Source of the DNA: Dyella halodurans | GTDB lineage: Bacteria; Pseudomonadota; Gammaproteobacteria; Xanthomonadales; Rhodanobacteraceae | Assembly: GCF_026283925.1 (NCBI RefSeq) | Contig: NZ_JAPDPF010000005.1 | Location: forward strand, 1 to 64,000 | DNA: 64,000 nucleotides | Direction: 5' to 3' | Shown here: in pieces, positions 54,236 to 62,685 of the stretch | How positions within the stretch are numbered: position 1 is the stretch's first letter | Layout: each line of letters begins with the position of its first letter | Position numbers and translations under genes: made by a program | The notes under the pieces: model-generated | Seen by the model: the letters and a program-made list of their open reading frames with translations, nothing else | Database searches by the model: none | What the model was told of the DNA's origin: nothing

Positions 54236-56926
54236 ATGGCCACCACCTCCAGCGAGGCCGTACCCGCCATCGCCGAGCTTGTTCTGAAGACCATGCCTCC
54301 GCGGACGCCTCGTCATCGGCTGGTCCGTCCGCGGCTCGGTCTGGACGACGAGCAGTTTCGCGATTGCCCGCTGATTCTCGTGCAGGCACCGCCCGGCTTC
54401 GGCAAGACCTCGCTGCTGGCTCAGTGGCGACACGAATTCCTGGCGCGCGGTTCGGCCGTGGCCTGGATCTCCGCCGATGGCAGCCCCGACCCGCAGCGCG
54501 TGCTGCACAGCCTGGTGCTGGCGGTGCGAATGGGCTGCGGCCGCCCGAATTTCGGTGCCACGCTGCTGGAAGGCGGCGCGTCGACCATGGGCGATCTGGA
54601 GAGCATCACGGCCTGGTTGAGCGAGGTGGCCCAGGCTTCGCTGTCGCTGGTATTGATGATCGACGAGGCCGAGCGGATGTCCGCCAACAGCCTCGCAGCG
54701 CTCGACTACCTGCTGCACAACGCGCCGCCGAACCTGCGCGTGGTGGTGGCTGGACGTGGCGCGCTGGACGGCATGGTGGCCGATCTGCGCACCTACGGCC
54801 AATGCACGTCGGTCGGCATCGAGAGCCTGCGTTTCACCCTCGAGGAAACCATCGCCCTGGTGCGCAATCGCGTTGGCAGCAAGGCCGATGCCGACACCTG
54901 CGCACGCCTGCATGACATGACCGAGGGTTGGCCGCTCGGGCTGCAACTCGTGCTGGCGGCGATGGAGCGCGGTAGCGACCCACGCAGCATTTTCGGCACC
55001 CATTTGTCCGGTTCCCGCAACCAGCTGGTCGAGGCACTCACGGCCGAGCTGGCACCCGAAGACGTGGCCTTTCTCACGCGGATCGCCGTGGTCGAGCAGT
55101 TGCATCCGGACCTGTGCATGGCCTTGACCGGCGATGCCGAGGCGCCGCAACGCCTGGCACGGCTGGCTCGTGACACGCCCATCTTCGTGGTGGGCGAGGA
55201 TTCGGAGTGGTACCGCCTGCACGCGCTGGCCTGCGATGCACTGCGCGGCCACCTGGCGGAACTGCCGGCGCAGGAGCGCGCCGAGTTGCACGGCAGGGCG
55301 CAGGCCTGGCTGGCAGCGCACGGCATGTTCACCCAGGCCGCACGGCACGCACGCGAAGCGGGGCGGGAGGGTGTGGCCTTCGAGCTGGCCCAGCAAGGCC
55401 TCTACGAAGCCGTCACGCAAGGACACATCGGAACCGTGCGCGACTGGCTCGAACTGCTGCCCGAAGTGGTGCTGGACCAGCATCCGCGGCTACGCCTGGC
55501 GGCGGCCTGGGCCTTGGCGGTGAGCGAGCGTCATGAGGAAGCCGAGCGCATGGTCGGCTTGATCCTCTCGCGTCCGGACGTCGATGTCGCCTTGCGTTAC
55601 GAATGCGTGCTGATTGCCAGCGGCGCGGCCTATTTCGCCGACGATCCCGATCGCTGCGTGGCCATGTTTGCGCCATGGAGCGAGGCGCCGCCCGGGATCG
55701 AGCCTCGCATGCGCTGGATGCATGTCAACCGCCAGGCCATGCTTGCATTGCTGCAGGGCGATCCGGTGCAGGCGCGCCGCCTGCTGCAAAGCGCTGCGCG
55801 CCCGGATCTGCCACAAGGGACCGATTATGTGGCGCGCTGGGGCGAGTTCATCATCGGACTCAGCTATCTGTGGGAAGGGCAAGTGCGGCTCGGCGAGGAG
55901 GGGTTGCGGCTCGCCCTCGGTTCCATCGACGCCAAGCTCGGTCGACGGCACCCGCTTTCCTGCATGATCGCGGCGCTGCTGGCGGCGGCGGTGTATGAGG
56001 AAGGGCGACTGGACGAGGCGGTGGCGCTGCTCGCCAACCGGCTCGATGTGCTCGAACGCGTGGCGGCGCCGGAGGCCATCCTGGTGGGCTATCGCACGGC
56101 CACGCGGATAGCCGCTGCGCAAGGCGAGGAGCACCGCGCGCTCGACATCCTGGAGGCCTTGTTCTCGATTGGCGAGACGCGCCGCCTGCCGCGCCTGTGC
56201 ATTGCCAGTCTCAGCGAACAGATCCGCGTGCACGCCGGACGCTTTCGTCGCGAGACCTGCGCCGCCCTGATCGCGCGGATCGATCAGCTGGTGGCCTCCG
56301 AAAGTCCCCGGCGCGGGCCGCTCTGGCGGCGCAACGTGGAGTTGCTTAGCGCCATGGCGCATACCTATGCCGCGATGGCGGCACAGGATTGGCCCCGCGT
56401 GCTCGAGGCCATCGCACATGCGGTGCCGCTGGCCGAGCAGGCGCGGCTTGGCCGCTCTCGCATCGAATGCATGACCCTGCGCGCCTATGCGCTCGATCGT
56501 AACGGTGAAGATGGCCGCGCCCTGCTGCACGAGGCAATGAGCCTTGCCCGCACCTACGGCCTGACGCGCATTTTCGCCGACACCCACCCCGTGGCGGCGG
56601 ACTGGGCCTATCGCATGGCGGACGAGGGGAGTGGTGCGGCGGGGAACCCATCGACGCCGCAGGCACGGGTGGTCAACCCGCCGCCCGAGCAGCATCAGGG
56701 CGGGCCGCGCGTGGTGCCAAGCATGGTGCTGACGCCGAAGGAGCGTGAAGTGCTGGAGCTGCTCGCCCGCAATCTGTCGAACAAGGAAATCGCCCAGGCC
56801 ATGGCGGTCGGCGAGGCCACCATCAAATGGCATCTCAAGAACCTGTTCAGCAAGCTGGGCGTGGGTACGCGCCGGCACGTGGTGCACCGGGCCCAGATGC
56901 TTGGACTGATCCAGGGGCTGGAATAG
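54236..56926 (+). CDS. MalT-like large LuxR-family transcriptional activator
   Basis: 896-residue LAL/MalT-type STAND regulator. A P-loop NTPase domain covers about 45-340 (Walker A APPGFGKTSLLAQW; Walker B-type LSLVLMIDEAERM; sensor GRGALDGMV). A TPR-like helical repeat region covers about 350-820. The C-terminal LuxR/GerE HTH covers about 830-892 (LTPKEREVLELLARNLSNKE, EIAQAMAVGEATIKWHLKNLF, GVGTRRHVVH). ATP/inducer-driven oligomerisation would allow activation at GGGGA-rich boxes. The ATG at 54236 has GGGAA eight bases upstream; a longer frame from 54122 has no site. It most likely controls the surrounding operons. Confidence 0.92.
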   Translation: MATTSSEAVPAIAELVLKTMPPRTPRHRLVRPRLGLDDEQFRDCPLILVQAPPGFGKTSLLAQWRHEFLARGSAVAWISADGSPDPQRVLHSLVLAVRMGCGRPNFGATLLEGGASTMGDLESITAWLSEVAQASLSLVLMIDEAERMSANSLAALDYLLHNAPPNLRVVVAGRGALDGMVADLRTYGQCTSVGIESLRFTLEETIALVRNRVGSKADADTCARLHDMTEGWPLGLQLVLAAMERGSDPRSIFGTHLSGSRNQLVEALTAELAPEDVAFLTRIAVVEQLHPDLCMALTGDAEAPQRLARLARDTPIFVVGEDSEWYRLHALACDALRGHLAELPAQERAELHGRAQAWLAAHGMFTQAARHAREAGREGVAFELAQQGLYEAVTQGHIGTVRDWLELLPEVVLDQHPRLRLAAAWALAVSERHEEAERMVGLILSRPDVDVALRYECVLIASGAAYFADDPDRCVAMFAPWSEAPPGIEPRMRWMHVNRQAMLALLQGDPVQARRLLQSAARPDLPQGTDYVARWGEFIIGLSYLWEGQVRLGEEGLRLALGSIDAKLGRRHPLSCMIAALLAAAVYEEGRLDEAVALLANRLDVLERVAAPEAILVGYRTATRIAAAQGEEHRALDILEALFSIGETRRLPRLCIASLSEQIRVHAGRFRRETCAALIARIDQLVASESPRRGPLWRRNVELLSAMAHTYAAMAAQDWPRVLEAIAHAVPLAEQARLGRSRIECMTLRAYALDRNGEDGRALLHEAMSLARTYGLTRIFADTHPVAADWAYRMADEGSGAAGNPSTPQARVVNPPPEQHQGGPRVVPSMVLTPKEREVLELLARNLSNKEIAQAMAVGEATIKWHLKNLFSKLGVGTRRHVVHRAQMLGLIQGLE

Positions 56927-57319
56927 CGCGATGCGGCGCCATCGGCGGCCGCGTGCTTGCGATGAAACCTGACGGCCTGGTTGGCCGGCCAGCCTCCCTG
57001 CTTGGCGAGTGACGAACCCCTCCCCCGACGTTTTGGGGGGGGTGTACTTCGCTGCGCGACCAACAATGGTACCGACCGCCTTCGTGCGGCTGCGTTCCTC
57101 TGAGGGCGGAGTCGGCGACTGCGGACGAGAAGAGCTAGGGCGACGTAGCAAGCATCAGCGATGTGCAGTTGCACATCGGGAGCCGACCAGACCAAACCGG
57201 TCGGTGGATGCGACGCAGCCTGTGCTTATGCAGCGGGGGGAGGTGATGCGAAGCGTGCTAGCGCAAGCATTGCGCCGCTGGAACCCGACAATCGAAACAC
57301 CATTGTGAGGAGCATGCGC
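56927..57319. other. Upstream region of the DUF1329 operon
   Basis: About 390 bases without a gene. It contains motif C and several small inverted repeats (e.g. GATGTGCAGTTGCACATC at about 57160-57177, ACCGGT at about 57196-57201). No T-run terminator follows luxR. Confidence 0.6.
57017..57042 (+). promoter_or_regulatory. Operator-like motif C (DUF1329 operon)
   Basis: C4-T-C5, eight variable bases (GACGTTTT), then G8, 277 bases before the DUF1329 start and in the same orientation to its gene as motifs A and B. Confidence 0.6.
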
Positions 57320-58669
57320 ATGCAATTCCGCAAAGCCCTGATGGCTGGGGCCGCCGCCGTCCTATGCTGCGGCGTAGGGCACGCCAGCGTGTCGTCCGAG
57401 GACGCGCACAAACTCGGTACCACGCTTACCGGCGTAGGCGCCGAAATGGACGGCAGCAGCGACGGTGCCATTCCCGCCTATACCGGCGGACTCACCACGG
57501 TACCTGCTTCGTTCAAGGCCGGCAGCGGCATTCGTCCCAACCCCTTCGCCAACGAGAAGCCCTTGTTCTCGATCGACGCGAAGAACATGGACAAGTACGC
57601 GGGCAACCTGACCGAAGGCACCCGGGCCTTGATGAAGAAATACCCGGGTTATCACATCGACATTTATCCGACGCATCGCACCGCGGCCTTTCCGAAGTTC
57701 GTGGTGGAGAACACGGCCAAGTGCGCGATCGAGGCCAAGACGGCTGCGAACGGTCGCTCGATGAGCGGTTGCCACGCGGGTTTCCCGTTCCCGCTGCCGC
57801 AATCGGGCTTCGAGGCGATGTGGAACCACCTGGTGCGCTTCAACGGCGTCGCCTATGCCGCCCGCTATCGCAACTACAACGTCGATGCGTCGGGCGGCGT
57901 GGCGCTCACCACGGAAGGCGACGCCTCCGAGGAATACCCGTACTGGGATGTGAGCAGGCCCGATGCCGACGTCTATTGGCAACAGCGCCTACTCTATACC
58001 GGCCCGGCACGTCGCGCTGGCGAGGCGTTGCTGATCGTCGACCCGCTCAACTACGAAGACAAGGGTCGTCACGCCTGGCAATACCTGCCGGGGCAGCGGC
58101 GCGTGAAGGTGGCGCCTGACCTGGCGTTCGATACGCCAAACCCGGGCTCGGGCGGCGCCTCGACGTTCGATGACGTGTTCCTGTTCAATGGCTCGATGGA
58201 TCGCTACGACTTCAAGCTGGTGGGCAAGAAGGAGATCTTCATCCCCTACAACGCCTACAAGATGGCGTACGACACCAAGGCGCAGGACCTGCTCAAGCCG
58301 AACTTCATCAATCCGGACGACGTGCGCTGGGAACGGCATCGCGTGTGGGTGGTCGAGGCCACGCTGGTGCCGGGCAAGCGCCATATCTATAGCAAGCGCA
58401 CGTTCTATCTCGACGAGGACAGCTGGGCAGCGGTCGCCTCCGACGCCTATGACGCGCGCGGCCAGTTGTTCCGCACCGGCTTCGCGTATGTCACGCCGAG
58501 TTACGAGGTACCCGCGCCGATTGCCGACCTGCACGGCATCTATGACCTGATCGCGGGCTCCTACTCGTTGACCGGCTTTACCGGTGAAACCGGTGGCTAC
58601 CGCTACACCAAGCCGATGACGGAGCGCGACTGGGCCCCGTCATCGCTGGCCGGCTCGGGCATTCGCTGA
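57320..58669 (+). CDS. DUF1329 outer-membrane-linked protein
   Basis: 449 residues with a signal peptide (MQFRKALMAGAAAVLCCGVGHA). The DUF1329 body begins SSEDAHKLGTTLTGVGAEMDG, with GLTTVPASFKAGSGIRPNPFANEKPLFSIDAKNMDKYAGNLTEG and WQYLPGQRRVKVAPDLAFDTPNPGSGG as typical blocks, and ends ERDWAPSSLAGSGIR. Always found beside DUF1302/MMPL genes in hydrophobic-substrate clusters; the LolA/LolB-like fold suggests lipid transfer across the periplasm. The ATG at 57320 is chosen over 57314 because GAGGAG is seven bases upstream. Confidence 0.9.
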   Translation: MQFRKALMAGAAAVLCCGVGHASVSSEDAHKLGTTLTGVGAEMDGSSDGAIPAYTGGLTTVPASFKAGSGIRPNPFANEKPLFSIDAKNMDKYAGNLTEGTRALMKKYPGYHIDIYPTHRTAAFPKFVVENTAKCAIEAKTAANGRSMSGCHAGFPFPLPQSGFEAMWNHLVRFNGVAYAARYRNYNVDASGGVALTTEGDASEEYPYWDVSRPDADVYWQQRLLYTGPARRAGEALLIVDPLNYEDKGRHAWQYLPGQRRVKVAPDLAFDTPNPGSGGASTFDDVFLFNGSMDRYDFKLVGKKEIFIPYNAYKMAYDTKAQDLLKPNFINPDDVRWERHRVWVVEATLVPGKRHIYSKRTFYLDEDSWAAVASDAYDARGQLFRTGFAYVTPSYEVPAPIADLHGIYDLIAGSYSLTGFTGETGGYRYTKPMTERDWAPSSLAGSGIR

Positions 58670-58690
58670 TCGCGCTGGACGGCGCCGTCG

Positions 58691-58727
58691 TGGCGGGTGG
58701 GACAGCTTCCTGCTGTCCCACCCGCCA
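58691..58727 (+). terminator. Long hairpin between DUF1329 and YCF48-like genes
   Basis: TGGCGGGTGGGACAGC and GCTGTCCCACCCGCCA form a perfect 16-base stem with a five-base loop. There is no T-run, so it may damp or stabilise the transcript within the operon instead of ending it. Confidence 0.55.
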
Positions 58728-58922
58728 TCGCTAGAACAACCGTGGAGATGGCATGCAGATCCGCTGCCGCTCCCATGGCGGCGAAACACGCTCCGATGCG
58801 TGCCGTGTCTCCACCCCACCTGCACGCGTCGCCTTGGATGACGCTTGTTGCCCGGCATGGGCAGGCGCCGCGCCCGGCGCTCGGGGATCCAACAGTAGGC
58901 CTTACGTCTTCCGGGACTTCCG

Positions 58923-59990
58923 ATGTTTTTGCATAGAGTTCGACGCGCGCTGGTTGCGCTTGCCTTCATGTCGCCAGCGCTTGCGTTCGCCGGCTTCACC
59001 GACGTCCTGGATACGCCAGCGAGCGCGAGCCCACTCGCGTCCAAGGGTTTGCTCAATGGACTGGCGTTGGCCGGCAAGCGCATCGTCGCCGTCGGTCAGC
59101 GCGGCCAGATCGTCTATTCGGACGACGCCGGCGCCAGCTGGCGACAGGCCTCGGTACCGGTCGCATCCGATCTCGTCGCAGTGAGCTTTCCGACGCCGCA
59201 GCAGGGTTGGGCCGTGGGCCATGACGGGGTCGTGCTTCACAGCAGCGATGGCGGCGCCACCTGGGCCAGGCAACTGGATGGGCGACGCGTTGGCCCGTTG
59301 ATGATGGAACAGCTGCGCGCGCGGGCCGCCCGCGGCGAACTGGGCAGCAGCGCGGACGCCGCTGCCTTGATCGAAGAAGCAGCCCGCATCGCGGCACAGG
59401 GCGCCGAGAACCCGTTCCTCGACGTCTGGTTTGCCGACGAGCACAACGGCTTCATCGTCGGCGCCTTCAACTTGATCTTCCGCACCACGGATGGCGGCAA
59501 GACCTGGGTCTCGTGGTTCGATCGCACCGAAAACCCCGATCGCCTGCACCTGTATGCGGTGCGTGGCGTGGGTACGGACGTCTATATCGCGGGCGAACAG
59601 GGCCTGCTGCTCAAGCTCGACCGCGAGGCCGACCGCTTCCATGTGCTCGCCACACCTTACAAGGGCACCTATTTTGGCGTCATCGGCAGCGGCGACGCGG
59701 TCGTCGTCTACGGCCTGCGTGGCAACGCCTATCGAAGTACCGATGGCGGCACGCATTGGCAAGCGATCGACACCGGCATCCAGGAAGGGCTGACCGGCAG
59801 CACCGCATTCGGTGCGCAGGGTCTGGCCCTGGTCAGCCAGGCAGGCAACCTGCTGGTGAGCCGCGATGACGGTGCGCACTTCACGCTGTATCGCCAGCCC
59901 AAGCCTGTACCCGCTTCCGCCGTTGCCGTTGTGGGCGATGCCACTGTGATCGCCGGCGCGCTTGGGGTGAAAACCCAGGCGTCGCACTGA
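58923..59990 (+). CDS. YCF48/BNR-repeat exported protein
   Basis: 355 residues with a signal peptide (MFLHRVRRALVALAFMSPALAFAG). A beta-propeller is made of BNR-type repeats (GAVGRGQIVYSDDAGASWRQ-like; HSSDGGATWARQ, FRTTDGGKTWVSWF, YRSTDGGTHWQAID, VSRDDGAHFTLY), as in YCF48/HCF136 proteins. In MMPL/RND clusters this protein is thought to aid assembly or to act as a periplasmic adaptor. It ends 21 bases before the MMPL gene, so they are cotranscribed. There is no strong ribosome site at 58923. Confidence 0.85.
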   Translation: MFLHRVRRALVALAFMSPALAFAGFTDVLDTPASASPLASKGLLNGLALAGKRIVAVGQRGQIVYSDDAGASWRQASVPVASDLVAVSFPTPQQGWAVGHDGVVLHSSDGGATWARQLDGRRVGPLMMEQLRARAARGELGSSADAAALIEEAARIAAQGAENPFLDVWFADEHNGFIVGAFNLIFRTTDGGKTWVSWFDRTENPDRLHLYAVRGVGTDVYIAGEQGLLLKLDREADRFHVLATPYKGTYFGVIGSGDAVVVYGLRGNAYRSTDGGTHWQAIDTGIQEGLTGSTAFGAQGLALVSQAGNLLVSRDDGAHFTLYRQPKPVPASAVAVVGDATVIAGALGVKTQASH

Positions 59991-60011
59991 GAAGCTTGGG
60001 AGACAAGCACG

Positions 60012-62417
60012 ATGAACGTTGAAACCATGTCGCTCGACCGCATGCCGGTTGTTGGCGCGCTTCACGAATTCGATACCAACTCCGGCAACGTGCTGGAGCG
60101 CCTGGTGTTCAACCACCGCTTCGCCATGATGCTGGTATGCGCACTGGCGACGGTGCTGCTGGGCTGGGTGGCGGTGACGAGGCTGAGCTTCAACGCCAGC
60201 TTCGAGAAGATGATCCCGAGCAACCACCCCTATATCCGCCATTACCTGGAAAACGCGAACGAACTGCGCGGCCTGGGCAATTCCTTGCGCGTGGTGGTCT
60301 CCGTCGACGATGGCAGCATCTTCGATCCGAAGTACCAGGAAGCACTGAAGAAGATCAACGACGAGCTGTTCCTCACCCGCGGCGTCGATCGCGCGGGGCT
60401 GAAGTCGCTGTGGACACCCGCCGTGCGCTGGACCGAAGTCACCGAAGAGGGCTTTCGCGGCGGCCCGGTGATGCCCGACAACTACGACGGTTCGCCGCAG
60501 CACACCGCCCAGCTCAAGCTCAATATTGCGCGTGCGGGCATCGTCGGGCGCTTCGTTGGCAACGACTTCAAGTCCAGCATGATCTTCGTGCCCTTGCTGT
60601 CCAAGGACCCGGAGACCGGCGCGGCCATCGACTACCGCGCGCTGTCGCACACCCTGGATGACCTCCGAAGCCGCTACGAGGCCACGCCGGGCGTGAAGAT
60701 CCACCTGCACGTGATCGGCTTCGCCAAGCTCGTCGGCGACCTGATCGACGGACTGGTCAAGGTGATGGGATTCTTCGCCATCGCCGCGCTGATCGCCATG
60801 CTGGTGATCTACGGCTATACGCGCTGCGTGCGCAGCACCGCCCTGGTCATCCTGTGTTCGGTGGTGGCCGTGGTGTGGCAGCTTGGCCTGGTGGCCTTGC
60901 TAGGTTTTGCGCTGGACCCGTTCTCGGTGCTGGTGCCGTTCCTGATCTTTGCGATCGGCGTCTCGCACGGCGCACAGAAGATGAATGGCATCATGCAGGA
61001 CATCGGCCGCGGCACGCACCGGCTTGTGGCCGCGCGTTATACCTTCCGGCGCCTGTTCCTCGCCGGAGTCACCGCATTGTTGGCGGACGCGGTGGGTTTC
61101 GGCGTGCTGATGCTGATCGACATCCCGGTGATCAAGGACCTCGCGCTCACCGCCAGCATCGGCGTGGCCGTGCTGATCTTCACCAACCTGTTGTTGCTGC
61201 CGGTGCTGCTGTCCTTCAGCGGCGTCGATCCCGTCGCTGCCCAGCGCAGCCTCCGTTCCGAGCGTGAGCGCGCCGAGGGGCGGGGAACCGGCGTGGTCTG
61301 GCAGGTACTCGAACGCTTTACCACGCGCCGCTGGGCCGTGGCTGCGCTGGGCGTTGCCGCGGTGCTTGCGGGTGCCGGCCTGATGGTCAGCAAACACCTG
61401 AAGATCGGCGACCTCGAGCGCGGCGCCCCCGAGTTGCGGGCCGATTCACGTTACAACCGCGACAACGCCTACATCACCGGCAACTACTCGCTCTCCAGCG
61501 ACATGTTCGCGGTGATCGTGAAGACGCCCGCCGAAGGCTGCCTCAAGTACGTCACCCTGGTCGAGGCGGATCGCCTGGCCTGGGCGTTGCGCCAGGTGCC
61601 CGGCGTGCAGACCACGATCTTCCTCGGCGACGCGGTGCGCCAGATCACGGCGGGCTCGTACGAGGGAAGCCCCAAGTGGCTGACCATTTCGCGCAACCAG
61701 GACGTGCTCAACTACGGTGCGCAGCAGGCCTCGGTCAACAATCCGGACTTGTTCAACAACGCCTGTTCGGTGATGCCGGTGATCGCCTATCTCAGTGACC
61801 ATCGCGCCGAGACGCTGGATCGCGTGGTGGCCGCCGCCGAGGCCTTTGCTGGCAGCCATGCTGGGACCGGTCGCGAATACTTGTTGGCCGCTGGTACCGC
61901 GGGTATCGAGGCGGCGACCAATATCGTGGTGCGCCAGGCCGACCGCACGATGTTGTTCTATGTCTACGGCGCGGTGATCGTGCTGTGCTTCATCACGTTC
62001 CGCTCCTGGCGCGCCGTGGTGGTCGCGGTGGTGCCGCTGATGCTCACGTCGATCCTCTGCGAAGCACTGATGGTTGCGCTGGGCATTGGAGTGAAAGTCG
62101 CTACGCTGCCAGTGATCGCGCTCGGTGTAGGCATTGGCGTCGACTACGCGCTGTACCTGCTGTCGATCCAGCTCGCCCAGCAGCGCGCCGGCGTGCCGTT
62201 GGAGGATGCCTACCGCCATGCCGTGCAGTTCACCGGCAAGGTCGTGGCCCTGGTCGGCGTCACGTTGGCGGCGGGCGTGGTGACGTGGGCCTTCTCGCCA
62301 ATCAAGTTCCAGGGCGACATGGGCATCCTGTTGACCTTCATGTTCCTGTGGAACATGGTCGGCGCCCTCGTCCTGATCCCGGCGCTGTCCCATTTCCTGC
62401 TGCGCAAGGCGACTTGA
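60012..62417 (+). CDS. MMPL/RND family transporter
   Basis: 801-residue inner-membrane RND/MMPL transporter with 12 predicted TM segments in two halves (first: NHRFAMMLVCALATVLLGW; AALIAMLVIYGY; second: WAVAALGVAAVLAGAGLMV; ITFRSWRAVVVAVVPLMLTSILCEALMV; GVGIGVDYALYLLSIQLAQQ). Each half carries a large periplasmic loop. The GVGIGVDYALYL motif of TM10 with an Asp proton relay is typical. It probably exports or moves a lipid-like or hydrophobic molecule across the envelope together with DUF1302/DUF1329. GGGAG is about ten bases before the ATG. Confidence 0.92.
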   Translation: MNVETMSLDRMPVVGALHEFDTNSGNVLERLVFNHRFAMMLVCALATVLLGWVAVTRLSFNASFEKMIPSNHPYIRHYLENANELRGLGNSLRVVVSVDDGSIFDPKYQEALKKINDELFLTRGVDRAGLKSLWTPAVRWTEVTEEGFRGGPVMPDNYDGSPQHTAQLKLNIARAGIVGRFVGNDFKSSMIFVPLLSKDPETGAAIDYRALSHTLDDLRSRYEATPGVKIHLHVIGFAKLVGDLIDGLVKVMGFFAIAALIAMLVIYGYTRCVRSTALVILCSVVAVVWQLGLVALLGFALDPFSVLVPFLIFAIGVSHGAQKMNGIMQDIGRGTHRLVAARYTFRRLFLAGVTALLADAVGFGVLMLIDIPVIKDLALTASIGVAVLIFTNLLLLPVLLSFSGVDPVAAQRSLRSERERAEGRGTGVVWQVLERFTTRRWAVAALGVAAVLAGAGLMVSKHLKIGDLERGAPELRADSRYNRDNAYITGNYSLSSDMFAVIVKTPAEGCLKYVTLVEADRLAWALRQVPGVQTTIFLGDAVRQITAGSYEGSPKWLTISRNQDVLNYGAQQASVNNPDLFNNACSVMPVIAYLSDHRAETLDRVVAAAEAFAGSHAGTGREYLLAAGTAGIEAATNIVVRQADRTMLFYVYGAVIVLCFITFRSWRAVVVAVVPLMLTSILCEALMVALGIGVKVATLPVIALGVGIGVDYALYLLSIQLAQQRAGVPLEDAYRHAVQFTGKVVALVGVTLAAGVVTWAFSPIKFQGDMGILLTFMFLWNMVGALVLIPALSHFLLRKAT

Positions 62418-62685
62418 GGCGCGCCGGCTGGACCGAAGGGCTGCGTCGGCGCAGTGGGCGGGCAGTGCCTTCGGGACTTCATCAGGTGTTTGCGGCACAT
62501 GCTTCCGATAGCCGATAACGCCACCCGAAGCTGCTGGAATGGAGGCGCTCGCTTCGCAGCGTGGCGAACGCCTCCTCGCCGGCAAACCATCTCCGCCCGA
62601 GCGAAGACTCGCCCACCCCACTAGCCCCAGCCGCCATCGGTGGTGTTAAGTTGCGCGACCATTCACTTGCTCGTCGGAGCCCTCC

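Noticed and set aside
57160-57177. GATGTGCAGTTGCACATC palindrome upstream of DUF1329 as a CRP site
   Set aside because: It is a clear inverted repeat but does not follow TGTGA-N6-TCACA; it is left as an unassigned palindrome.
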